Part shown: positions 6,968-15,271 of the stretch, piece after piece
How the letters are laid out: every line of letters begins with the position of its first letter
How positions within the stretch are numbered: the stretch's first letter is position 1
Assembly (NCBI GenBank): GCA_900315105.1
Contig: OMXX01000043.1
Coordinates: forward strand, 1 to 38,225
Source: an uncultured Prevotellaceae bacterium
GTDB lineage: Bacteria > Bacteroidota > Bacteroidia > Bacteroidales > Bacteroidaceae
DNA length: 38,225 nucleotides
Reading direction: 5' to 3'
Notes under the pieces: generated by a model
Told to the model about the DNA's origin: nothing
Database searches by the model: none
What the model saw: only the letters and a program-made list of their open reading frames with translations
Position numbers and translations under genes: made by a program

Positions 6968-8752
6968 TCAACTTTCCTTATTAAACACAATTGGTGTAAC
7001 GACTCTACCATTCCTAAATGTAATGGTTGCCACATCAATAACATTGTCTTTAATGGCCTCATTAAAGTGGAACACTTCTGTTTTCACATATTTACCTGCG
7101 AATGCGGTTATTGAGAACGGGATGTTATTGAAAGTGCTCTTTTTATAATACAATTTAACCTTAACTCTATATTGCCCATCAGGCAGACCTTGTTCCCATA
7201 CTATATTCTCCTGGGGATTCTCACCAGCATTAGTTGGAATAGCGTCATGGTCTAATGAACAAACGCCACCATTGTATTCAGCACGCATATGACTAAAATA
7301 AATATCTTTGTCACTATCAATGTTACCGCCAGGCAATACTAAATGTAAATCCAAATCATCAGCTGTATTCCATTTGAGGTTAATTCTGCATAAGCCATTT
7401 GAACCTTCCAAATTAGAATCTTGAATTGATTGAATAAAGTCCTTTTGGCTCACAATCATTTCTGATTCTGATTGTAATGAAGCCAGCTCGTTACCATGCT
7501 TCGTCAAGGATCTATTTAACTTATTCAATTCCGTTCGGTGAACTCGTCTTAATGAGCTAATCTGGGCATCTATCTGTTCCTGAGATACCCTTTTAGACTT
7601 GATTGCCTCTACCTTGGCCTTGTATTTCTCTATTACCTTGTTCTTTTGAGCTGTAACGCTCTCTACTTGTTGCGAAACAATGTACTTCCTTTTCTCATTT
7701 GAAGACAGCACCTTCTCTAGCTCTTCATTCTTCTTTGTCAGACTAAAACTGAAAAGAGATTCATCTTTCTTTCTCTCTTCTTCCACCTCATTCTTTACAG
7801 ACTCAAATACTTCAGATGGTAATTTCTCCTTTGCAGTTTTCTCTGGTAATATTTTGTAGATTTCCTTATACAACTCATGCTGTCTTTTCTTACTCCCGAT
7901 TTCTGAAACTTGTTCAAGCCACTCTTCACTATTGTAATACTTATACGAACAGCAATCGTATTCAGGACGTTCTGGAACCCTGACAGGCATTGTATCTACA
8001 CGCTCATACTTACGAGTTAATTGATCAAATGCGCGAATAAATGAATCTATCGCTGTACCGTTTTCAATTACAACAATATTCTCATCATTATTCCTTTCTG
8101 CTAGTATAGTCCAATTATATGACCCATCAATAACTATTTGATCATCAATTATACAGAACTTGTTATGAATTAAAGTAGGAGGTTCCGCAATATATAATTT
8201 CGCTTCAGCTTGAATCAATTTATTAAAAGGCAAGCCATTGGGCCTATTGTTGATTAAATCATTGTTAATCAACAACTCTAATTCAACCCCTCGCTTACAA
8301 GCCCTAAGTAATGTGTTGAAAATAACAGGATTGGTAAACCAGGCCATTGCTACCTTTATGGAATTCTTCGCCTTTTGCAGATGTCCAACAACAACATCCT
8401 GGATGTTATCAAAGTATGCCTCGCAATGAGTCAGTTTTTCTCCATAGTCAACATCTATTTGTTTGACGGTTTCTTCCTTTTCTGATGCTATATCTGCAAT
8501 AAGAAGATTTGCTGGGCATGATTCGACATAACCGTCTTTCCACATTTGATATTGCACTTCTTCAGAAGCATTCATATATATACTTCTAAAGAACGATTTC
8601 GCATCAATCCCGTTTGATTTACATTCAGCAACCAAATAGAAATAGTCATATAACCGTATGGAACCGATTTGCTCAGAAATAGCATACAAAGCATCTTGCT
8701 CTGATACTATTCCTTGTGCGATTATTTTCTTTATCAAATTAGATTTTCCCAT
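6968..8752 (-). CDS. Phospholipase D-like (HKD) protein with coiled coil and DUF2135-like domain
   Basis: This 594-residue fusion has three parts. Residues 1-100 are a helical N-terminal region. Residues about 110-250 are a PLDc_2-type domain with one perfect HKD motif: H196, K198, D203, then GSYNW at 210-214. With one motif per chain, an active site needs a dimer, as in Nuc/BfiI-type nucleases. Residues about 310-440 form a Lys/Glu-rich coiled coil. The C-terminus (about 455-590) matches the DUF2135/YfaP beta domain (LKWNTADDLDLHLVLPGG, then GLPDGQYRVKVKLYY). In known families this HKD class cleaves DNA or RNA phosphodiesters or phospholipids, and the substrate cannot be told here. The gene lies 22 nt after the exonuclease VII-like gene and 6 nt before the zinc-ribbon gene. 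It is likely a nuclease effector of the island. Confidence 0.82.
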   Translation of the reverse strand: MGKSNLIKKIIAQGIVSEQDALYAISEQIGSIRLYDYFYLVAECKSNGIDAKSFFRSIYMNASEEVQYQMWKDGYVESCPANLLIADIASEKEETVKQIDVDYGEKLTHCEAYFDNIQDVVVGHLQKAKNSIKVAMAWFTNPVIFNTLLRACKRGVELELLINNDLINNRPNGLPFNKLIQAEAKLYIAEPPTLIHNKFCIIDDQIVIDGSYNWTILAERNNDENIVVIENGTAIDSFIRAFDQLTRKYERVDTMPVRVPERPEYDCCSYKYYNSEEWLEQVSEIGSKKRQHELYKEIYKILPEKTAKEKLPSEVFESVKNEVEEERKKDESLFSFSLTKKNEELEKVLSSNEKRKYIVSQQVESVTAQKNKVIEKYKAKVEAIKSKRVSQEQIDAQISSLRRVHRTELNKLNRSLTKHGNELASLQSESEMIVSQKDFIQSIQDSNLEGSNGLCRINLKWNTADDLDLHLVLPGGNIDSDKDIYFSHMRAEYNGGVCSLDHDAIPTNAGENPQENIVWEQGLPDGQYRVKVKLYYKKSTFNNIPFSITAFAGKYVKTEVFHFNEAIKDNVIDVATITFRNGRVVTPIVFNKES

Positions 8753-8774
8753 TGTACCAATTTTTTATTTCAAA

Positions 8775-10220
8775 TTATTTGAATATCAAAACAGCGACTA
8801 ATACAATTATAGCGATAATAGCTATTATCATCCACATATTACTCCCTGTTTTTGCTTGTGCTTCTTCAAGGCGTTTTTCCAACTTACGAGCCTTGTCCTT
8901 CTCTGCATTGAGTTCCTTATTGACTTGTGAATTCTGTTCTGTCAGTTTTTTCAAATTGTCATTAAACTCTTTAGACTGTTTGGAACTAGCTTCAGTCTGC
9001 TCCTTTAATTGAATTTGAAGTTTGCCAAGTTGCTCTGAATGGGCCTTAGTGAGATCACCCAATTTCTTTTGCAGTTCTTCATTCTGCTTATTGGTTTTAT
9101 CTAATTGCTCCTTATGCTGCTTCTGAATTGACTCAATTTGTTCATTGTGTTTTTTGGTAGCCTCAGTCTGTGCTTTTGTAAGAGCCTGCACCTGTTCATT
9201 GTGTTTCTTGGTGGCTTCCTGCTGGGCTTTGACTGAATCTTCTTGCGTCTTGGTTAGGATTTTCAGCTTTTCCTGAAGATCTTTGTTCTGTTTCTGGCTC
9301 GCTTCGAGCTGGTCTTTAAATTGCTTCTTAATCTTTTCAGTCAATACGGCACGAGACTTCGTTTTCTTTTCGCTAACATTCTCAACCATCTCGGAGAAGT
9401 ATTGCCCAAGGCCATTGGGCGTAGGCGCACATTTATCTACAAGCTGCTTGATAAAGATTTTCTCTTCGACGTGGCCAATGGCTCCTATTGTAGGAGTACT
9501 CATGTCAACAATCTGTCCCAAGACTGAAACATCATCAAGACTTTCTATCCTAGCTCCACCGCCCCGCACCAAAGCAACTACATTGAAGCCACCTCTGTCA
9601 AGAGACTGTAATGCTCCGACAAGTTCTTTCGCATTGGAGAAATTAGCACGGTATTCCATGAAATCAATGGCAGATTTGGCAGCATTGATACCGGCTTCAA
9701 AGTCGCTCATCGTGATAGAGCTGGTAGCAAACAGTAATGCCACACGAGGGCGTTGGTCTGTAAAGAGCAATTGTTCAAGAATGGAATCTACATTTTTGAA
9801 ACCGACAGAAGATTTCTTCTGCCTTAGTTCCATCCTCTTAATCTCGTCTTCATCGATGGCTTGTTCCTGGACAATCTCTATTCGGCTTACATTCAAGATA
9901 ATTTGTATTTGTCCTCTGTTGTTGACATTTCTGCCAAGTACGCCACCGACATTAACAAGGTTACCGTTCTTCAAGTTCTCGCGCTGTTGTTGAGTAACAT
10001 ACATGGTTATCTCTTCCTGGCGGTCTTCGTCCCGCAATGTATCATAGAAATAGCCATTGTAACTTTGTCTGCCGCTTGCGAGATATACACCACGGAGATA
10101 GACCACCTGAGCATTAACGGATTGTTTTGCTAAGATGGAATTGAAAATGCCTATTATCTCAGACGGCTTGTAGATGGTTACAGGCACGTTCTGATTCGTC
10201 TTAGTTATATCGTTCTCCAT
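8775..10220 (-). CDS. Exonuclease VII large-subunit-like protein with C-terminal membrane anchor
   Basis: This 481-residue protein has an N-terminal OB fold (about 35-120: VYLRGVYLAS, then QIQIILNVSRIEIV) and an XseA-type catalytic core (about 155-280). Conserved core positions are D173 in TSSITMSDF, R219 in VRGGGARIESLDD and H250 in AIGHVEEKI. The position matching the second acidic residue of the XseA GHETD motif is Glu253 rather than Asp. Residues about 285-458 form an uninterrupted coiled coil, as in housekeeping XseA, where it binds the small subunit. The last 19 residues (MWMIIAIIAIIVLVAVLIFK) are a membrane segment, absent from ordinary XseA. The protein should be tail-anchored with the nuclease in the cytoplasm. 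No xseB-like gene is adjacent. The gene is 4 nt from its upstream neighbour. A membrane-held DNA nuclease working with the ZorA/B-like motor is an attractive inference. Confidence 0.82.
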   Translation of the reverse strand: MENDITKTNQNVPVTIYKPSEIIGIFNSILAKQSVNAQVVYLRGVYLASGRQSYNGYFYDTLRDEDRQEEITMYVTQQQRENLKNGNLVNVGGVLGRNVNNRGQIQIILNVSRIEIVQEQAIDEDEIKRMELRQKKSSVGFKNVDSILEQLLFTDQRPRVALLFATSSITMSDFEAGINAAKSAIDFMEYRANFSNAKELVGALQSLDRGGFNVVALVRGGGARIESLDDVSVLGQIVDMSTPTIGAIGHVEEKIFIKQLVDKCAPTPNGLGQYFSEMVENVSEKKTKSRAVLTEKIKKQFKDQLEASQKQNKDLQEKLKILTKTQEDSVKAQQEATKKHNEQVQALTKAQTEATKKHNEQIESIQKQHKEQLDKTNKQNEELQKKLGDLTKAHSEQLGKLQIQLKEQTEASSKQSKEFNDNLKKLTEQNSQVNKELNAEKDKARKLEKRLEEAQAKTGSNMWMIIAIIAIIVLVAVLIFK

Positions 10221-10224
10221 ATTG

Positions 10225-13200
10225 TCAGATCTCTGTTATACCCCAAAGGCGAAGTTTATTCACCATACCTCTGGTTACATTATTTTCAGGATAACCAAGT
10301 GAAGTCTTAGGTCTTTCCAAAATACCCTTGAAATCTTCTATATATTCACTTGGAATAACATCAAAGGTTAACACCTCACTTAAGAGTCCTTCATTGTAAG
10401 GGAGTTCCCCACTATCCATGAGCCTTCCTTCCTTGAAGTTAGAAACGCGATCCAGACGCATAAGGGTTTTCGGCTTTGTCTTGTCTTCTTTTGAAATAGT
10501 AAGGACTGCGGCATCATCATTCGCCAACGAAGCAAAGATAAGCTTGCTTTCTGTATTTCTGGAATACTCTCTATTTTGGTATTCAAGAAGCTCTTCAACC
10601 GAAACCTTTACAATACATCCATTCTCATATCCAAGAATTAGATACCCCTTTTCCTCACTTTCCTTTACGACCAAAGTCAATAATGATTCTGTATCGTAAT
10701 CATACGTATCTATCTTCTTGAATTTACCGTTGCTAAGGAACTTGAAGAAGCCTATGGGTTCGACATAGTTTTCTGGGTCATCCCATTCTGCCAAGACATT
10801 CTTCCTTATCCGGCTTGTCTTTATTTCGTCATCCTTAGATGTGACAAGTTGTGTTGTGAGAGGGCGTTCAACAGGCTGTTCTGGTTCCACTGGTACAACC
10901 TCTTCTGGCAAATCATTAACCTTTATCTGAGTTAGATTACGATTAAACTTCTGATATTCCTCAAAATCCTCTTTTGTCAATTTTCGCTTCGTACTACCGA
11001 CGCGAACATACCAATAACCGTCATAGTCAACACCCTGAGCAAGTGGTTTAATCTTCACTACGACAACATCCTTGTCTTTATTTTCAGAATCAAAGGCAAT
11101 GCTTTCTATGTAAGTTGCAACTTTATTGCCCCATTTCAGTGATACGGCATTGGAAATTGTGAGTAGGTATTTGTCTTTATCTCCATAATACAGAGGTGTA
11201 TTGAGGTCTTCTTCAACACCGACACCCAGTCCGAAATTGTTGACACCGATATAAAGTGTACCTCCAACGGTGTTCAAGAAGGAGTTGATGACCTTCATAA
11301 TCTCATTCATCTGCTTTTCCTGATTAGGACCTTTCGAGTCTTCATCAGCAGGGAAGACGATACTGCTCTTGTATTCTTCATCAATACCTTCTTCGCCAGT
11401 ACCATATTGTTTCAGACCGCTTTCGAACCCTTTCAGATTAAGCTGCTGCTTGATTCTGTTATGGATGTTGACAGCAGTCTTTTCCATACCGTCTTGTTGG
11501 GTGATGTTGTATGCCAGGCATAAGAGTGCAAGGTTCTTCAGCCAAGGATTATCTGTAGCCAGCTTGTAAAGGTCATCATTATGGTTTGGATTACCCAAAT
11601 AGCTTACAGTCTGAAGTTGCATGAAGCGTTCACGCATCAGGACATTATTGCTAAACAATTCAGAATTGGCATTTTCTAGGTTGCTGAGTCTTTCTTCATC
11701 GACTTTCTCATTCTTGGCAAAATCATGAAGCATGGTGATAATGTCCATGCGACCTTGATAATAGGCAGCCTGAGATTCCCATCCTATCAGCATACATAGA
11801 ACTCGTGCAAAGGCCAGATAATTATATGCCTTGATATAATCCTTGTCAAGAATAGCTATCCTGTCAATGAAATAAATGACTTCGCGCACATAGGATTCAT
11901 CAAGCACCTTGTCCGTTTCGAGTATCTGCTCATCCTCCTGGTCTTCAAATGCCTCAGGGATTCTTCCGATAGACATGTCTTCCATGAGAATCTTGAATGC
12001 TGAGTTCAGGTCATAATCATAGGAAGTCAGCTCATTGATGTCACATTGAATATGGAACAGTCCTGCTGCTTTTCCAATCAGATGACAGGAAACGATATTG
12101 TTCTTTCCAATTCCTACAAACTCGGACGCATTCCTAAGAGTGACGCTGACACCTTCCTTTGATATAGCTGGTGCTTCCCCATGCGCATTGGGAACTGAAC
12201 CTACAGAACATATGATTTCTTCATCGTAAGAGTAATAACCATCAACGGCATCTTTGATAATTTCCAGCATTGAAAAGTGGAAATAATCATCCTCCTTATC
12301 AATGATCTGAGCTTCAAAAACGAAACGGCTTCCATCATTGGCAAAGAAATGGCGCAAAGATGTTGATATGGGATATGGAACTATATCTTCTACATAGATA
12401 AATCCCTGACCACCAATTTCATCCTCAATCTGACAATAGTATTTGTTTTTGTCATTCAAGTCCTGACTTACAAAAGTTATATTGACGTATTCGTCTATTC
12501 GGTGCTGTTTCTTTTTCTTAACAGAAGTCACCGTAGGTTTCTTGACTTGCGTATTAAACAGTTCACCTTCAATTTCTTTCCAGACTTCCAAATATGGCCT
12601 AATATCATTTGCCTTCACAGATGATAGGCTGGTTTCCGGCTTTGAATTGAGGTAAACCTGCAAACCTTGCCACAAGTTAAGTTCCTTTGGAAAGACGGGA
12701 TATGTGTTTGTTCCTCCCTTTAATGGCTGAAGACTTATGCCATCAGAAGAAATTAATAATTTTGTGTTGTTCTGTACAAATGAGTTGACAGTGTCTATCT
12801 TTCCACATGGGTACATGCTGGCAATATAATGTGGTATCATGCCAATCGAATCAAAGCCATAGGCTATTCTCTTTCCTACAGAGTGAAATAGGCAATAGTA
12901 GGCCATATCCACAAGATGAACAGGTGAGATATTGTGTAAATAGGAGGATATTGTACACAATCTGGCTGTATTTAATCTGTAGTCGGCAATAGAGGTGTCC
13001 TTGCTGTTTTCCAACAGCAATAACTGTATTGCCAAAGCAACCATGTTGTTCATAATAAGCTCCTGGTTATCCTTGGTCTTGTCTATTCGACCATCACATT
13101 CACGGATATATAATTCCAAAAGCTTAATAAGGGCACTCTTAAACGGTTCTTTCTCCCAAATGCTGATGTCTTTCCCTTTTATGATGTCCAGTAGCTCCTT

Positions 13201-13926
13201 AATCCGGCTGTTCATCAAGTCTGGACGACGGAGGAACAAACTTGATAGAATATTAAAGTTCTTCCCCGGATGATATACGAAACCAGAGACTTTTAATTTG
13301 TTGAACAGATTATCAATGAATAACATCGGAGTATCGGTCGAACCTTCAATGCCTTCATTCTCTATAAGTTCAGCTGCCCTGATATAGTAACCAAGTTGCT
13401 CTATTAACAGCGTTAGTCGATCTTGATAAAACTCCCTTTCCGCAGGGCTACATAAATTAAGTAGGTCTGAAAGTTCCAAAAGGTCAGAGCATTCCCTCCG
13501 AACAACTTTCAAATCTATCTTCTTATTCAGTAAGCTCTGAATCCATCTGTGACTCTGTGATTCAAAAGATTTCTCTTTTTCTTCCGTTAACAGCAACTTA
13601 ACAAAGTCTTTTGTATTCCATGACAGATCACGTTCTGATAACAGCCTGGATAACTTTTCTTCAGTCAGGTTGTCCGTACTTTGTTCAAACTCACTAATAT
13701 CAACAAGTTCTATCTTTGGATGTTTTTCGCTAACAGCCGTGACTCGACACTTGACACTTTGGCCCTTGAAAAGCTTTAGTTTTGCGGTGCCTTGCAGATA
13801 AGTCGTTATATCATTAGACTCGTCAATTAACTCACAATAAGTGGCATAAGGTCTTTTAACCTTAAACTCATAAATTTCGCCTACCTTATAAGCATCCTTG
13901 GGCTGAAGTTTTGTATCGTTATTCAT
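10225..13926 (-). CDS. Large OB-fold / Schlafen (AlbA_2)-like protein
   Basis: This 1233-residue protein begins with an S1/OB-like segment (about 10-80: YKVGEIYEFKVKRPYATYCE, then GQSVKCRVTAV). A second OB-like stretch lies near 475-560. Helical repeats follow, and around residues 850-990 there is an AlbA_2/Schlafen-type domain with INSFLNTVGGTLYIGVNNFG as its hallmark. The acidic ExK-type residues usual at the start of active Schlafen cores are not evident (SSIVFPADEDSK instead), so nuclease activity is doubtful. The last 240 residues are beta-rich with repeats such as GYLILGYENGCIVKVSVEELL. The gene lies 19 nt after mcrC and 4 nt before the exonuclease-like gene. It probably binds nucleic acid and may act as a sensor or scaffold. 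I know of no family with the whole architecture. Confidence 0.75.
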   Translation of the reverse strand: MNNDTKLQPKDAYKVGEIYEFKVKRPYATYCELIDESNDITTYLQGTAKLKLFKGQSVKCRVTAVSEKHPKIELVDISEFEQSTDNLTEEKLSRLLSERDLSWNTKDFVKLLLTEEKEKSFESQSHRWIQSLLNKKIDLKVVRRECSDLLELSDLLNLCSPAEREFYQDRLTLLIEQLGYYIRAAELIENEGIEGSTDTPMLFIDNLFNKLKVSGFVYHPGKNFNILSSLFLRRPDLMNSRIKELLDIIKGKDISIWEKEPFKSALIKLLELYIRECDGRIDKTKDNQELIMNNMVALAIQLLLLENSKDTSIADYRLNTARLCTISSYLHNISPVHLVDMAYYCLFHSVGKRIAYGFDSIGMIPHYIASMYPCGKIDTVNSFVQNNTKLLISSDGISLQPLKGGTNTYPVFPKELNLWQGLQVYLNSKPETSLSSVKANDIRPYLEVWKEIEGELFNTQVKKPTVTSVKKKKQHRIDEYVNITFVSQDLNDKNKYYCQIEDEIGGQGFIYVEDIVPYPISTSLRHFFANDGSRFVFEAQIIDKEDDYFHFSMLEIIKDAVDGYYSYDEEIICSVGSVPNAHGEAPAISKEGVSVTLRNASEFVGIGKNNIVSCHLIGKAAGLFHIQCDINELTSYDYDLNSAFKILMEDMSIGRIPEAFEDQEDEQILETDKVLDESYVREVIYFIDRIAILDKDYIKAYNYLAFARVLCMLIGWESQAAYYQGRMDIITMLHDFAKNEKVDEERLSNLENANSELFSNNVLMRERFMQLQTVSYLGNPNHNDDLYKLATDNPWLKNLALLCLAYNITQQDGMEKTAVNIHNRIKQQLNLKGFESGLKQYGTGEEGIDEEYKSSIVFPADEDSKGPNQEKQMNEIMKVINSFLNTVGGTLYIGVNNFGLGVGVEEDLNTPLYYGDKDKYLLTISNAVSLKWGNKVATYIESIAFDSENKDKDVVVVKIKPLAQGVDYDGYWYVRVGSTKRKLTKEDFEEYQKFNRNLTQIKVNDLPEEVVPVEPEQPVERPLTTQLVTSKDDEIKTSRIRKNVLAEWDDPENYVEPIGFFKFLSNGKFKKIDTYDYDTESLLTLVVKESEEKGYLILGYENGCIVKVSVEELLEYQNREYSRNTESKLIFASLANDDAAVLTISKEDKTKPKTLMRLDRVSNFKEGRLMDSGELPYNEGLLSEVLTFDVIPSEYIEDFKGILERPKTSLGYPENNVTRGMVNKLRLWGITEI

Positions 13927-13945
13927 AAGAACTTTCTTTAATCTG

Positions 13946-15271
13946 TTATATTATAATTGATTTGATAAATTCCACTTCCTTTTCTTTCATCCTTTCACAG
14001 AAGTCTGCATAAGAAGATGATGCTCGACTTATCTCTATGCCGAATATGTAAAGATATGATAGTGTTCCTAATATTTGAGATTTTGGAATTTTATCTTGTT
14101 TATTTTCAAGAGGAGCAATGAATCCTCCTTTATTTACATGGAGCGCAGACATATATGCCATAACTTGGTGAACATCATCAGGATCTACCATAGAGACCTT
14201 ATTATAGCTTCCGAGTCTTTTGTATTTGGCATCCAACACTATATCATCTTTATAAAAGTCAGGGTAACGAATACCACTATGTCCTTCAAACAAATAGATT
14301 CCCCCCTTGTGACGTTTGTTCTCTGGATGAACAAAACCTTGTTTGCTCAAAATCGTATTGACATACTCCTCCCAAAGCCATGCTCCATCAAAAAGGATGC
14401 CGCAGATCTCTTCGTCACTTTCACCATACTTCACTTCTTCCATCCGTAATATCTGGAGGCAAAGTGTTTGCAATGGCCTATATTCTGTATAGTATGGGTG
14501 AGACTTCATCCTCAGATTCTTGCTGATAATACTATTACGGTCGCTTTTATTGTATAGCGGTGTGTGCTCAACGATAGCATTGACATTCTCGATGGTCTCG
14601 CGGTCAATATTGAGAACAGCTTGTCCATACTTCTTTGTTTTCATAAACTCTATAGTATGACGGATGAGTTCTGTCATATTGTTGTCGTGGCTATACTCAC
14701 GAGTAGAGTAAGCTATGTTTCCCACGAAAGGGATGTTTCTTGCAATATGTCTTCCGACATCGATGGCTCCCTTCAGGTTTGCGTCATTATGCCGGAAGTT
14801 CTGATATTCCCGATATACTCCCTGTCGCATGGCTGCCTTCAGGAAGTAAGGGAACATGAACATGATGAAGTCGAATACATCTTCTTGCTCATTGTTATGA
14901 CTGAGGTCAAAGAGATTGAAGGAAAGTACCTTCTGAAGCATGTAATGAAGGAGAAAATCATCACGTCCTTTGTCGAACCTGGACTTAATCTTTATCTGAA
15001 GATTGCCAACACCTATGAACCCCATCACATTGCCTGTGCTTATCCGCACCTTCTCCGGGTCATCGGTATTCAGAATGCTCATGACAGAAGACTCCCCAAT
15101 CCTGTCATCAGACGACTCAATGCTATAAGGGAAGATGAGCAAGTTCTCATTTTCCCTGCACAGCTCGGCTATCGTCTTATCGGCAATGGGAAACAATGAA
15201 GCGACATCATGCCGCCAGAATGTTCCGGCATCTGGCTGTCCGATGTTGTTATCAGTAAGGTTAATCCTCAT
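13946..15271 (-). CDS. mcrC: McrC, nuclease subunit of a McrBC-type type IV restriction system
   Basis: This 441-residue protein is close to the usual McrC length. McrC supplies the nuclease active site and stimulates McrB GTPase in modification-dependent DNA cleavage. The C-terminal PD-(D/E)XK site is visible as GIRYPDFYKDDIVLDAKYKR, preceded by the conserved ILFDGAWLWEEYVNTIL helix. The N-terminal half carries the McrC beta-barrel region and a YREYQNFRHNDANLKGAIDV stretch typical of the family. The start codon lies inside the end of mcrB (11-nt overlap), the normal mcrBC arrangement. All catalytic residues appear present. Confidence 0.9.
   Translation of the reverse strand: MRINLTDNNIGQPDAGTFWRHDVASLFPIADKTIAELCRENENLLIFPYSIESSDDRIGESSVMSILNTDDPEKVRISTGNVMGFIGVGNLQIKIKSRFDKGRDDFLLHYMLQKVLSFNLFDLSHNNEQEDVFDFIMFMFPYFLKAAMRQGVYREYQNFRHNDANLKGAIDVGRHIARNIPFVGNIAYSTREYSHDNNMTELIRHTIEFMKTKKYGQAVLNIDRETIENVNAIVEHTPLYNKSDRNSIISKNLRMKSHPYYTEYRPLQTLCLQILRMEEVKYGESDEEICGILFDGAWLWEEYVNTILSKQGFVHPENKRHKGGIYLFEGHSGIRYPDFYKDDIVLDAKYKRLGSYNKVSMVDPDDVHQVMAYMSALHVNKGGFIAPLENKQDKIPKSQILGTLSYLYIFGIEISRASSSYADFCERMKEKEVEFIKSIII

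Noticed and set aside
9141..9250. Tandem DNA repeat in the exonuclease VII-like gene
   Set aside because: Two 54-nt units starting near 9141 and 9195 are similar (TTCATTGTGTTT), but they encode coiled-coil heptads (KKHNEQ) and are diverged. This is normal coiled-coil repetition.
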